This document shows, piece after piece, positions 16,389 through 25,006 of a stretch of DNA of 44,438 nucleotides. Source of the DNA: Faecalicoccus sp. (GTDB lineage Bacteria; Bacillota_I; Bacilli_A; Erysipelotrichales; Erysipelotrichaceae); NCBI GenBank assembly GCA_017941505.1, contig JAGAWH010000021.1:1-44438 (forward strand), read 5' to 3'. Position 1 is the first letter of the stretch, and the number at the start of each line of letters is the position of its first letter. The position numbers and the translations under genes are program-made. The notes below the pieces were generated by a model. The model was not told the DNA's origin. It saw nothing but the letters and a program-made list of their open reading frames with translations, and did not search any database.

Positions 16389-16898
16389 CTATACAAACAA
16401 TGTACAGATCCATGCCACAATCGCAGATGCTACCGGAAAGATCACAAATAATTTCAATAACTGACTTTTGATATTAAAACCATACTTTCTACCCTTTAGA
16501 GCCTCTCTTGTTTCCGGATAATAATATTGGAAGAAATGAAACTTCATAAGCAGAAAATAATCGAAACAAATCATGTCATACAATTTATAGATAGTAAATA
16601 TCGTTACAAACCTTATAAAGAATTGAGAAAAAGTAAAGTTATTTCGAATACCATCCCAAATAGAAATTACTCCTACTCCCAGTATTGTCAAAACACTCAT
16701 AAACATAAGTGTACATCCCATGATCCTTGCCCCTTTAAACAATTCTCTTTTCCTTGGCTGAATCACATCCCGTGCTTCTTTAGGAGCTGAAGAGAATAAT
16801 CTCTGATCTTGAACAAATGCTACAGCAGCTATTAGTAATACTGTTATTGCCATACAAAACACTATCGCAAGAAATATCGTTAATAACATAACTATCAT
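16389..16898 (-). CDS. Four-helix membrane protein, 169 residues (relative of 25007-25516)
   Basis: Four predicted membrane helices: LLTIFLAIVFCMAITVLLIA, GCTLMFMSVLTILGVGVISI, FFIRFVTIFTIYKLYDMICF and LLKLFVIFPVASAIVAWICT. Its length and helix order equal those of the protein at 25007-25516, and both carry D-x-(F/L)L followed by a KF/YKFHF-like cytoplasmic loop before the last helix. The second member sits in a TetR/ATC-hydrolase-like operon, so this one may serve the same pathway. No family name is certain. A perfect palindrome lies upstream (16933-16950). Confidence 0.75.
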   Translation of the reverse strand: MIVMLLTIFLAIVFCMAITVLLIAAVAFVQDQRLFSSAPKEARDVIQPRKRELFKGARIMGCTLMFMSVLTILGVGVISIWDGIRNNFTFSQFFIRFVTIFTIYKLYDMICFDYFLLMKFHFFQYYYPETREALKGRKYGFNIKSQLLKLFVIFPVASAIVAWICTLFV

Positions 16899-16932
16899 CC
16901 TTTCCTTCCGGTTTATAGGAATTTAATCTCTA

Positions 16933-16950
16933 GGTTAGTTAGAACTAACC
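16933..16950. promoter_or_regulatory. TetR-type palindromic operator
   Basis: GGTTAGTT and AACTAACC are perfect 8-base arms around AG, 35 bases before the membrane-protein start at 16898. It resembles the imperfect palindrome at 42001-42018 in front of the five-gene operon. Confidence 0.65.
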
Positions 16951-16999
16951 CATTCCTATGATAGTCCATTTGTTAAGAAAAATAAACGATAGTATAAAG

Positions 17000-17026
17000 A
17001 AAAGAGCCCCACCAAACGGTAGGGCT
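17000..17026 (-). terminator. Terminator of the flavoprotein fusion gene
   Basis: AGCCCTACC / GGTGGGGCT hairpin followed by CTTTTCTTT on the minus strand, 9 bases after the stop. Confidence 0.7.
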
Positions 17027-17034
17027 GTATAAGC

Positions 17035-20000
17035 TTAGTCCTTATCTAAACCTAATTTTTCCTTTAATTCATTCATAATATCATATGCACTGTAAAGGAT
17101 TGGAATTTCATAAGTCTCTTCTTTTGAATGCTGTGGATCCCATACCTGTGCAAAGAACGGATTCTTTCTTGCAATTGCCGGATAGTTCCATGACTTACGC
17201 AGACACTCCGGACACCAGTGACCGCCATGCAGTACGGCATTGACAGAAAGCTTAAACGAATGACCAAAAGCACACTTCCATTCTACCGGTTGATAAATAT
17301 CCTTTGGTGCTTCTTGTTCAAAGCTTCCTCCGCGATATTTCGCTGCTTCTTTTAAATCCTCTGTATCTAAATTGTTAATGCCGGTCTTCTCATTATATCC
17401 ATGATTCAAATAGGATTCTTCTTCACTTGGATGATGGAGGTCCAGTTCACGCTTTTTATTCATTTCTTCTTCCGAACCAAAGAACGCATTGATCCAATCC
17501 ATTTCATGATTTTCCTTCATCCAGAGATAACCCATACGCTTTTTAGCTATCTCAATATTATGCGCTCTCATACTCTGGGCAGTAGGCATCATAGCTGCAA
17601 TCATCGGATTTTTCATCATACGACTGATCTCTCCGGCTACACCACCCCAGTATTGATCTGCAGGGATACAGCGGAAATGTAAATACTGATCCAATAGATC
17701 TGCATCCGTGTAATACTGTCCATGGAAATTAAATCTTGCCTGCATTTGAATATCATTCGCTTCTTCATATTTGATACCCATTGGTTCTAACATAATATTG
17801 GAAAGTTCCCAAGTGGCTAGACGATAACCTTTTCCGCTGCTCAAATTATACGCTTTGCGCCAGAAGCTCTCATCAACCCAGTCTTCACATAAGTTCGCCA
17901 TGCAGATACCGGATTCAATGGAAGTACTCCATTCCAGTACATTATTTACAGGCTGATGGAAGATAATCGGTTCTTCCCCGGCTCCTTCAGCACTTGGATG
18001 CTGTCCGGTCTGACGAATCGATACCCAATATTTCAAACCGCTGTCAAATACACAAGCCTCAGAGAACACTTTGGAAAGAGCATAATAATCATGGATTGAC
18101 GGGAACATCGGGTCTCCCACACGTCCAAAGTGTACCGGCTCTAGTCGGCTTCCTGTCATCGCAACAGTTCCGACATACGCAAAATGCACTTTATCCGGAT
18201 CCGGTTGTTCTTTGATTGCCTTGATGATATTTAATGTTGAGCCAATATTTGTATATAACGTTTTTTCAGGATACGCATCCGCTGCCGGAGATACCATGGC
18301 ACCGATATGAAGAACATAGTCTGCTCCATCAACACATTGTTTTATCGTATCGTAATCTGTCATATCGCCCCATACAATCTCAAGGGCCGGACAGCGGTAC
18401 TTTTTCAATAATTCTTTATTCTTTTCGGAAGGTCTTGCCAAAATTCTTGTTTTAAAACGATTAGAGCGTGAAAGAAGCTGTTTCATTGTCTCCTGTCCCA
18501 TCGTTCCGGTAGCTCCGGTCACAAATACAACCTTCTTTGGACGCATAGCGTAGGCATGTTCTACCGGGTCATCAAATTTCAAAGCGACATCAAATGCTTC
18601 TCTTGTTGCGTTGAGTGCTCTTCTTGCACCGGCTGCATCACCAATTTCAAAATAAGCTACACCGTTTTCACGGCATGCTTTCTCTAAGGCTTTGCCATCA
18701 CGCTTTAAAGAACCAACTGCCATTACCGCAAAATCACACGGATATGAATTCGATTCTCCATCCTTTTCTCCGATTACCGCATGGTCACCAATCTCTTTGA
18801 CAGTTACTCCGGTAACCGGAACAATACCTTCGGCATATACGGATTCCATGACGCAGATTTTTCTTGGCTGTCCTAAATCCATACAAATTTCCGGCAGCAT
18901 CTCTAAAACCGTTACCTTCACACCTTTTTGAGCAAGATATTCAGCTGTCTCTACACCGACCATACCGCCGCCGATCACAACAGCTGTTCCTGATACCTCT
19001 GCCTTTCCGTTCAATACATCATGAGAGCTTACCACAAAATTCTGGTCATGACCCGGTACCGGTACAATAATCGGTTTGGCACCAATCGCATTGATCAGTG
19101 TATGCGGTTTGATTTGGGCAATTAATTCCGGTTTTACCGGAGTATTCAAGCGAATATCAACACCCATTTTCTCTGCCTGTTTTCCCATCAGAAGCACAGC
19201 AGCCTTCATTTCCTGCTTACGAGGTGCTTCTCCGGCTGTCACAAACTGTCCACCCAGTTTATCGGAAGCTTCGCAAAGAATTGGATGATGTCCGCGTTTT
19301 TTCAAAGTGATGGCAGCTTCTAAACCGCCGATACCGCCTCCGGCAATCAAAACCGTTTCCGGCTTATCCGTCTTTGTGATTGTGCATTCCTTTTCACGTC
19401 CTAAAGCCGGGTTTCTAAGACAGGTAATCTGTTCTACGTTCGTATCCGCAAAACAGTCATAGCAGCCTTGGTTACATCCTACACAATATTGAATATCATC
19501 GATATTACCTTCTTTTACTTTATTCACAAAGTCCGGATCTGCAAGCTGGGCTCTTCCCATCACAACCATATCCACCTTGTCTTCTTCTAACAGCTTTTCA
19601 GCCAGCTGGGCTGTGTTGATTCGACCTACACCGATGGTGAGCATATTAGTCTCTTTACGGATTCTTGCCGCATTATCCACGTTGAAAGCCTGTGGCAGAT
19701 CAACCGGCGGTACTTCAAATTTTAAGCCGGCAGAAATAATATTACCGCGGGAAACATCCAATACATCCACTCCGGCATTCTTAGCTAATTTACAGAATTC
19801 AATTACTTCTTCAATAGTAAGTCCGCCTTCTAAATAATCATCGTGAGCATCGATTCGCATGAACAGAGGCATTCCATCCGGAATGTTTTTGCGAATGGCT
19901 TCAATACATGCCAATGGGAATTTAGCACGGTTTTCAAAACTTCCGCCATACTCATCCGTGCGGTGATTTATACCGCCGGATAAGAAGGAGTGCGGCAGAT

Positions 20001-20502
20001 AGTTATGCGCACAATGAAATTCAATGCAGTCAAAACCGGCCTCTACTGCTCTTGCGGCAGCCTTTCCGTAACAATCGACAATTTCTTCAATCTGTTCCTT
20101 AGTGATACCCGGAAGAGTTACTCCCGGTGCCACCGGCATATCCGATGCCACAAGAATCTGAGCAGTCTGGTCCATCCCAACCGCAAGTGATCCCTGCCAT
20201 AATTGAATTCCGGCATTACCTCCGGCATCATGAATCGCATCCGTCAACTTTTTTAAGCCCGGAATATATTTATCATCACTGATGGAAAGGAAATGGCGCG
20301 GTGCACTTGGAGTATGAACGCTCGCTACCTCTACAATATTCAATCCGGATCCTCCTTTAACCCGCTCTACATGATATTGGATCAAAGTATCTGTTACATA
20401 GCTGTCATTGCCGGAGAATTTCGTTCCCATAGCAGGTAGAATAATCCGATGCGGTAACTCTAAATCACGAATCCGAATCGGGGTAAATAATTTTTCAAAC
20501 AT
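17035..20502 (-). CDS. OYE-type flavoprotein fused to SDR and zinc-ribbon domains
   Basis: 1155 residues. (1) 1-335: FMN TIM barrel of the old-yellow-enzyme family (FEKLFTPIRIRDLELPHRII; HCAHNYL; NHRTDEYGGSFENR). (2) ~339-370: 4Fe-4S ligands CVGCNQGC...C. (3) ~380-645: FAD and NAD(P) Rossmann folds (AGGGIGG ~383; GGGMVG ~509), so 1-645 is a 2,4-dienoyl-CoA-reductase/BaiCD-like enzyme. (4) ~655-960: extended SDR/epimerase (VTGATGTMGQ ~660; YYALSK ~805). (5) ~1070-1105: zinc ribbon (C-x4-H ... WCPEC). The family reduces enoates, including steroid and bile-acid enones; the substrate here is unknown. Both oxidoreductase units in one chain suggest consecutive redox steps. Start follows AAGGAGG. 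A MerR regulator is divergent. Confidence 0.85.
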   Translation of the reverse strand: MFEKLFTPIRIRDLELPHRIILPAMGTKFSGNDSYVTDTLIQYHVERVKGGSGLNIVEVASVHTPSAPRHFLSISDDKYIPGLKKLTDAIHDAGGNAGIQLWQGSLAVGMDQTAQILVASDMPVAPGVTLPGITKEQIEEIVDCYGKAAARAVEAGFDCIEFHCAHNYLPHSFLSGGINHRTDEYGGSFENRAKFPLACIEAIRKNIPDGMPLFMRIDAHDDYLEGGLTIEEVIEFCKLAKNAGVDVLDVSRGNIISAGLKFEVPPVDLPQAFNVDNAARIRKETNMLTIGVGRINTAQLAEKLLEEDKVDMVVMGRAQLADPDFVNKVKEGNIDDIQYCVGCNQGCYDCFADTNVEQITCLRNPALGREKECTITKTDKPETVLIAGGGIGGLEAAITLKKRGHHPILCEASDKLGGQFVTAGEAPRKQEMKAAVLLMGKQAEKMGVDIRLNTPVKPELIAQIKPHTLINAIGAKPIIVPVPGHDQNFVVSSHDVLNGKAEVSGTAVVIGGGMVGVETAEYLAQKGVKVTVLEMLPEICMDLGQPRKICVMESVYAEGIVPVTGVTVKEIGDHAVIGEKDGESNSYPCDFAVMAVGSLKRDGKALEKACRENGVAYFEIGDAAGARRALNATREAFDVALKFDDPVEHAYAMRPKKVVFVTGATGTMGQETMKQLLSRSNRFKTRILARPSEKNKELLKKYRCPALEIVWGDMTDYDTIKQCVDGADYVLHIGAMVSPAADAYPEKTLYTNIGSTLNIIKAIKEQPDPDKVHFAYVGTVAMTGSRLEPVHFGRVGDPMFPSIHDYYALSKVFSEACVFDSGLKYWVSIRQTGQHPSAEGAGEEPIIFHQPVNNVLEWSTSIESGICMANLCEDWVDESFWRKAYNLSSGKGYRLATWELSNIMLEPMGIKYEEANDIQMQARFNFHGQYYTDADLLDQYLHFRCIPADQYWGGVAGEISRMMKNPMIAAMMPTAQSMRAHNIEIAKKRMGYLWMKENHEMDWINAFFGSEEEMNKKRELDLHHPSEEESYLNHGYNEKTGINNLDTEDLKEAAKYRGGSFEQEAPKDIYQPVEWKCAFGHSFKLSVNAVLHGGHWCPECLRKSWNYPAIARKNPFFAQVWDPQHSKEETYEIPILYSAYDIMNELKEKLGLDKD

Positions 20503-20543
20503 AGCTTTCCTCCTTACCTATTTGTCTTATTTCTTGATTTCAT

Positions 20544-20572
20544 GTTACAGCGTTCATCAGCAGGACAGTCAA
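20544..20572 (-). promoter_or_regulatory. Promoter of the flavoprotein fusion
   Basis: TTGACT (20572-20567), 17 bases, TGTAAC (20549-20544), 42 bases before the start at 20502. Confidence 0.55.
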
Positions 20573-20660
20573 GAAGAAAAAAATGCAGAAATTTTGATAT
20601 GAATTCCTACATTTTTTGAATTAAAATCATTGTTTTTGAATACACAGACTTCAATCATTC

Positions 20661-20689
20661 TTGAAAAACCGTACACCCAACTGTATAGT
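20661..20689 (+). promoter_or_regulatory. Promoter of the MerR-type gene
   Basis: TTGAAA (20661-20666), 17 bases, TATAGT (20684-20689). TATAG-x7-TATAG just after the -10 may be part of a regulator site. Confidence 0.5.
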
Positions 20690-20713
20690 TTGAGTATAGG
20701 AAGGTATTATCTC

Positions 20714-21697
20714 ATGAAAATGAAAGAAATCTGTCATCTTACCGGTCTTTCAAAACGAAATATTCATTACTATATCTCGGAAAACCTTTTATCTCCTAAA
20801 CAGGATCCCAATGGGTATTATAATTTTACTGATCAGGATTACATTGCTCTTTTGACGATTCAAAGACTTCGTATGGCTGATTTTTCCATTGAACAGATTC
20901 GTGCTATCATTCAAAACCCTCCAACATCGGTTTATTATATCAATCAGCATCTAAAACAGCTTCGCAAAAAAATACAGTATTTTACAGAGATGGAATCTGC
21001 TGTTTCCTTTATGCAGAAAAATATACCGTTTCATCCCACTATAACCGACTTAAAAAATCTATGTGATGAAGCTCATATTCCCGAAAGACCGGATGCAGGC
21101 CGGAATGAAACACTCAATGATATCAATTTAGTCAACCGCTATCTTTGGGAAAGTTTCCTTCCCGAAACACCATTTACAGAGTATCAGGAATTTCTCTGGA
21201 ACAAAATCAACCGTATGACTCTGGAAGAATGCGAAACAGACTATCACCTGTTAAGTATGAGTCTTCATGAACTGAATTCCCGGCAAATTGAAACGTTTTT
21301 TTCTGATAACCGAAAATTGCATGAAGAAGTAATTGGACTTAATGAGCATCAATATGAGAGCTACGCCGATCAAATGAAGAAGGATATTATCCAATTTCTA
21401 CAAAGCCCTCCTTTGATTCGCAATTGGAAAATGCAGTATACAAATATATATGCGCCTTCAACACGCCTGTACGATTCACAAATCGCCAAATTAATGGATG
21501 AACTAAGCCCATCCTTTGCCACATACAGAAAGAATATCCACATTACCTGTAATATCGTATATGAATGGCTGCACAGCGATGAAGGCAAAGATGTATTGGC
21601 ATCGATATATGATACATTAGGAAACCTCTGTGATATCGATTCATGCAGCCATGGACAACTACAGGCTATCGCTTCAAACGTTCATTTTCCATCTTAA
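20714..21697 (+). CDS. MerR-family transcription regulator
   Basis: 327 residues. The N-terminal MerR winged helix (1-70) reads MKEICHLTGLSKRNIHYYIS, LLSPKQDPNGYYNFTDQDY and IQRLRMADFSIEQIRAII. A dimerisation helix (KQLRKKIQYFTEMESAVSF) and a long C-terminal sensor region (~110-327) with no recognised ligand domain follow. ATG at 20714 is chosen since AGGAAGG is 9 bases upstream; the longer frame from 20630 runs through the promoter. It is divergent from the flavoprotein fusion and most likely controls it in response to a flavoprotein substrate (inference). Confidence 0.85.
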   Translation: MKMKEICHLTGLSKRNIHYYISENLLSPKQDPNGYYNFTDQDYIALLTIQRLRMADFSIEQIRAIIQNPPTSVYYINQHLKQLRKKIQYFTEMESAVSFMQKNIPFHPTITDLKNLCDEAHIPERPDAGRNETLNDINLVNRYLWESFLPETPFTEYQEFLWNKINRMTLEECETDYHLLSMSLHELNSRQIETFFSDNRKLHEEVIGLNEHQYESYADQMKKDIIQFLQSPPLIRNWKMQYTNIYAPSTRLYDSQIAKLMDELSPSFATYRKNIHITCNIVYEWLHSDEGKDVLASIYDTLGNLCDIDSCSHGQLQAIASNVHFPS

Positions 21698-21700
21698 AAA

Positions 21701-21736
21701 GAGTGTCTCTGATTTTTCAGTGACATTCTTTTTTTG
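21701..21736 (+). terminator. Terminator of the MerR-type gene
   Basis: GAGTGTCTCTGA and TCAGTGACATTC arms around TTTT, then seven T residues. Confidence 0.75.
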
Positions 21737-21797
21737 TGCATGTCAAAGATATTCATTTATAAACGGTTAAATGATTCGAATGGATAGAATCTCTTAC

Positions 21798-21828
21798 AAA
21801 AAAGACATTGCCCTTAAGACAATGCCTT
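21798..21828 (-). terminator. Terminator of the transketolase operon
   Basis: GGCATTG/CAATGTC hairpin then TTTTTT on the minus strand, about 15 bases after the stop; sequence nearly equal to the terminator at 16351-16380. Confidence 0.75.
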
Positions 21829-21842
21829 CTTTCAATACACCT

Positions 21843-22787
21843 TTATTTTTGACGATTCATTTTACAGTAATGAAGGAACTGTTTTTTCAGTTCATCTTTC
21901 GACAATTTGAACTCTTCCAATAACTTAGCAGCCGGTCCACTGTGTCCATAGACATCCGGTATACCGATTTTATGGACAGAAACCGGATAGTGTTCTGTAA
22001 CTACACCGGATACCGCCTCACCAAGTCCGCCAATCGTGCTGTGTTCTTCTACCGTAAGAATATAGCCACAGTCTTTGGCAGCCTGAATAATCATTTCTTC
22101 ATCAATCGGTTTAATAGAACACATATTGATTAAACGAATATGGAATCCTTCCTCTTCTAATTCATTTACTGCCTGTAAGCAGTTATATGTAATAATACCG
22201 GCACAGATAACAGCTAAATCGGTACCGTCGTGGAGTAATTCTCCTTTTCCGATGGAAAACTCATAATCCTCATTATGAAATACTTCTGTTGCGTATCGGC
22301 TAAAACGCATATATACAGGACCTGAATGCTGATAAGCAGCTTTAACACAAGCTTTTGCTTCGATGTGGTCAGCCGGTGATAATACAACCATTCCCGGTAT
22401 TGTGCGCATTAAGGCAACATCTTCTAAACATTGATGCGATGCCCCATCTTCTCCTACCGATATACCGGCATGCGTTGCCCCGATCTTTACATTGAGTCTT
22501 GGATATCCGATGGTATTTCTTATCGCATCATAAGCCCTTCCTGCCGCAAACATCGCAAAGGAGCTCGCAAACGGAATCAATCCCATGGCGGCAAGACCGG
22601 CCGCAACGGACATCATATTACCTTCGGCAATACCGCATTCAATAAATTGTTCCGGTAATTCTTTTTTTACATAATTGGATTTGGTTGCTTCAGCTAAATC
22701 AGCATCCAATACGACAATGTTTTTATCTTCTTTGGCAAGTTCCAACAATGTCTGCCCATAAGAGACTCTTGTGGCAATTTTATCCAT
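21843..22787 (-). CDS. Transketolase C-terminal subunit
   Basis: 314 residues: pyrimidine-binding and C-terminal domains of a split transketolase/DXS-like enzyme. DADLAEATKSNYVKKELPEQ, FIECGIAEGNMMSVAAGLAA (catalytic Glu in GIAEGNM), THAGISVGEDGASHQ, and the C-terminal TVEEHSTIGGLGEAVS are diagnostic. It pairs with the N-terminal subunit encoded just upstream; the genes overlap by 8 bases, so expression is coupled. Together they move two-carbon units between sugar phosphates in the pentose phosphate pathway. Split transketolases of this type can also act on other ketose donors. Confidence 0.93.
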   Translation of the reverse strand: MDKIATRVSYGQTLLELAKEDKNIVVLDADLAEATKSNYVKKELPEQFIECGIAEGNMMSVAAGLAAMGLIPFASSFAMFAAGRAYDAIRNTIGYPRLNVKIGATHAGISVGEDGASHQCLEDVALMRTIPGMVVLSPADHIEAKACVKAAYQHSGPVYMRFSRYATEVFHNEDYEFSIGKGELLHDGTDLAVICAGIITYNCLQAVNELEEEGFHIRLINMCSIKPIDEEMIIQAAKDCGYILTVEEHSTIGGLGEAVSGVVTEHYPVSVHKIGIPDVYGHSGPAAKLLEEFKLSKDELKKQFLHYCKMNRQK

Positions 22788-23580
22788 GATAAGCCTCCTT
22801 TAATTCCTTCATCGCAATTTCATATTCTTTATCATTAGGCGCTTTTCCATGCCATTCTACCGCATTTTCCATAAAGGATACCCCTTTTCCTTTAATGGTA
22901 TTCATACGAATCACAGTCGGTCTTCCATCACTTTGATGGAATAAGGAAAACGCATTCTTTAACTCTTCAAAGTTATGGCCATCAATAACGATTACTTTAC
23001 AGCCGATTTCTCTTAACTGGTCATCAATATTATTCAGATTCATTACCTTCGGGATTTCACCATCAATCTGTAAACCATTCCAATCAATTAAGATACAGAG
23101 ATTATCCAGATGATATTGAACCGCAAAATGGAAAGCTTCCCAGATCTGTCCTTCCTGGCATTCACCATCACCTAACATGGCATACACATTAGTATCCTTC
23201 TTTAGATATTTAGCACCAAGCGCCATTCCGCAGGCAGTCGATAAGCCTAAGCCAAGGGAGCCGGAACACATATCAATACCTGGGGTATTGATATTGGGAT
23301 GCCCCTGTAAAAAGCTGTCTGTCTGCCGTAAAGAATTCAACTCGGATTTATCAAAATAACCGTTTTGAGCTAATACTGCATATAATGCGGGTGCTGCATG
23401 TCCTTTCGACAACACAAATTTATCAATATCTTTCCGTAGTTCTTCATGGTATATATACTCTAAAGCTTCTACGATTGATAAGCTTCCTCCCGGATGTCCT
23501 GACTTTGCATGATAGATCGAATCAATAATCAACAGCCGTGCTTCCAAAGACAGCTTCTTTAAATCATCGTATAGATCCAT
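22780..23580 (-). CDS. Transketolase N-terminal subunit
   Basis: 266 residues: TPP pyrophosphate-binding domain. KSGHPGGSLSIVEALEYIYH, LSKGHAAPALYAVL, and the TPP motif GDGECQEGQIWEA ... WNGLQIDG are all present. Start follows AGAAAGG. It is the first gene of a two-gene operon. A terminator-like hairpin lies in its leader (23629-23676), so attenuation is possible. It is not linked here to other pentose-phosphate genes. Confidence 0.93.
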   Translation of the reverse strand: MDLYDDLKKLSLEARLLIIDSIYHAKSGHPGGSLSIVEALEYIYHEELRKDIDKFVLSKGHAAPALYAVLAQNGYFDKSELNSLRQTDSFLQGHPNINTPGIDMCSGSLGLGLSTACGMALGAKYLKKDTNVYAMLGDGECQEGQIWEAFHFAVQYHLDNLCILIDWNGLQIDGEIPKVMNLNNIDDQLREIGCKVIVIDGHNFEELKNAFSLFHQSDGRPTVIRMNTIKGKGVSFMENAVEWHGKAPNDKEYEIAMKELKEAYHG

Positions 23581-23628
23581 ATAATATCCTTTCTATCTGA
23601 TATCATTTGCGATACATATTTCAATATT

Positions 23629-23676
23629 GAAAAAATGCAGAGCAAAAAACGTATTCTTCTATTGTTTTTGCCCTGC
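23629..23676 (-). promoter_or_regulatory. Terminator hairpin in transketolase leader (attenuator candidate)
   Basis: On the minus strand GCAGGGCAAAAAC (23676-23664) pairs with GTTTTTTGCTCTGC (23650-23637) and is followed by ATTTTTTC. It lies after the promoter at 23694-23721 and before the start at 23580. No gene sits between them for it to terminate. A small leader RNA is the alternative. Confidence 0.6.
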
Positions 23677-23693
23677 CCTCTGTTTCCAATTAC

Positions 23694-23721
23694 ATAGTAC
23701 CATTTATATATGATAATTCAA
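23694..23721 (-). promoter_or_regulatory. Promoter of the transketolase operon
   Basis: TTGAAT (23721-23716), 16 bases, TACTAT (23699-23694). It leaves a leader of roughly 105 bases. Confidence 0.5.
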
Positions 23722-23768
23722 GAATACCCCTATATTGATTTTCTCATGAATAAGAAGTATTATTTATA

Positions 23769-23792
23769 CGACCGTTTTATATATTTCGGTCG
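23769..23792. promoter_or_regulatory. TetR-type operator
   Basis: CGACCG (23769-23774) and CGGTCG (23787-23792) are perfect arms around an AT-only 12-base centre, 20 bases before the TetR gene start. This suits autorepression of the TetR/ATC/membrane operon. Confidence 0.75.
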
Positions 23793-23812
23793 CTTTATTC
23801 AGGAGATGTATT

Positions 23813-24406
23813 ATGCCAAAAATATTTACGGAAAAAGATAAGAATACAATAACAATATCTATGTTTGAAAAAGGATTTGAATTATTAAAAAAAGAAGGTA
23901 TGACCCATATGTCCGTTGAAAAGATCACCTCTTCGTGCAATATAGGAAAAAGCACCTTCTATAATTTCTTTACCTCAAAAGAAGACTTTGTGATTCAATT
24001 AATCGACTATAAACGAAATAAAGCTCTTGAATCTATTAAAAATAAATTAAACGGTAAAGACAAAATGAGTGTTTTGGAAGGAAAAGAATTGTTAAAGAGT
24101 ATGACCTACTCAACAGATAGTATTTATCAATATTTAAAGCTTGAAGATTTATTGAAACTTCAAAAGAAAATTAATTATCTATCCAATCCGGATATCGATG
24201 AAGAAACAATCTTACTAAAAAAAGTATTTGACTGTATTGAAAGTATTAAACCCGATCTGGATTATTCACTGGTAGCTAATCTTCTAAAGATTATTACCCT
24301 TGTGACAGAAGAAAAGAAATTACTTCATGAAAAGGCATACGATAGAACCATCGATACTTTGTACCAGACGCTATTTGAAAACATCTTTGTGAAGGAAGCT
24401 CTATGA
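23813..24406 (+). CDS. TetR/AcrR-family regulator
   Basis: 197 residues. The N-terminal HTH (residues ~10-55) reads FEKGFELLKKEGMTHMSVEK, ITSSCNIGKSTFYNFFTSKE and DFVIQLIDYK, the TetR signature. The rest is a helical ligand-binding domain with no specific match. It starts an operon with the ATC-hydrolase-like gene (ATGA overlap at 24403-24406) and a membrane protein. The operator at 23769-23792 indicates autoregulation. The ligand is presumably a small molecule handled by the two downstream proteins. Confidence 0.9.
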   Translation: MPKIFTEKDKNTITISMFEKGFELLKKEGMTHMSVEKITSSCNIGKSTFYNFFTSKEDFVIQLIDYKRNKALESIKNKLNGKDKMSVLEGKELLKSMTYSTDSIYQYLKLEDLLKLQKKINYLSNPDIDEETILLKKVFDCIESIKPDLDYSLVANLLKIITLVTEEKKLLHEKAYDRTIDTLYQTLFENIFVKEAL

Positions 24407-25005
24407 AATACGATATCACCGCAAGATTCTTTCCATTGATCTTTGATCAATATGCCTATGATTTTTTTAAAAAGGAAGGCTTATCTTTATCAAAGAAAAA
24501 GATACATGAAACCTATAAAGAAATGGTCAAAAGAACACCAAGCCTTCCCAAAGACAATTCCTTTATCGGTAACTTATTAATGGGATGTTATGCCCTGTCT
24601 TTTTATAAGGCATATCCCGATGTGATAAATGAAGAATTATTTCATCAATTGGTACTAACCCTGTGTTTGAGTAAACCAATGGTAAAGGCACACAAAAATG
24701 AAGATCCCTTTGATGAAAAAGTCCTTCTTCTTAAAGAAAAAGAAGCCGTTCTATCCCAAAATTCATCCTATGAAATGGATTGGAAATATACCTTTAAAAG
24801 AAATGATGATTCCTATGATTTAACGTATACAAAATGCGGCTTATGCCAATTGGGTAAAAGAGAAAACTGCTTTCATCTGATTCCATATCTTTGTGAAGCA
24901 GATTTCATCACTTATGACTTAATGGGAGCCGACTTAAAAAGAACACAGACACTCGCAAAAGGAGATCCATGCTGTGATTTCCATATTTCAAGAAAGGATA
25001 CATAA
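24403..25005 (+). CDS. ATC-hydrolase-like protein (copy A)
   Basis: 200 residues of the family annotated as L-2-amino-thiazoline-4-carboxylic acid hydrolase. The conserved C-terminal core is visible: YTKCGLC (~147), LIPYLCEADF (~165), TLAKGDPCCDFHI (~185). The N-terminal helical part (RFFPLIFDQYAYDFFKKEGL) is variable. Known members open the thiazoline ring of ATC to N-carbamoyl-cysteine, but most relatives are uncharacterised, so the substrate here is open. The three Cys clusters could bind metal. The gene overlaps the TetR gene by 4 bases and is followed one base later by a membrane-protein gene. Two further relatives lie at 38223 and 40587. Confidence 0.8.
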   Translation: MKYDITARFFPLIFDQYAYDFFKKEGLSLSKKKIHETYKEMVKRTPSLPKDNSFIGNLLMGCYALSFYKAYPDVINEELFHQLVLTLCLSKPMVKAHKNEDPFDEKVLLLKEKEAVLSQNSSYEMDWKYTFKRNDDSYDLTYTKCGLCQLGKRENCFHLIPYLCEADFITYDLMGADLKRTQTLAKGDPCCDFHISRKDT

Positions 25006-25006
25006 A

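Noticed and set aside
24974..25006. Longer start for the membrane protein at 25007
   Set aside because: It would overlap the preceding gene and lacks a ribosome site; AAGAAAGG supports the ATG at 25007.
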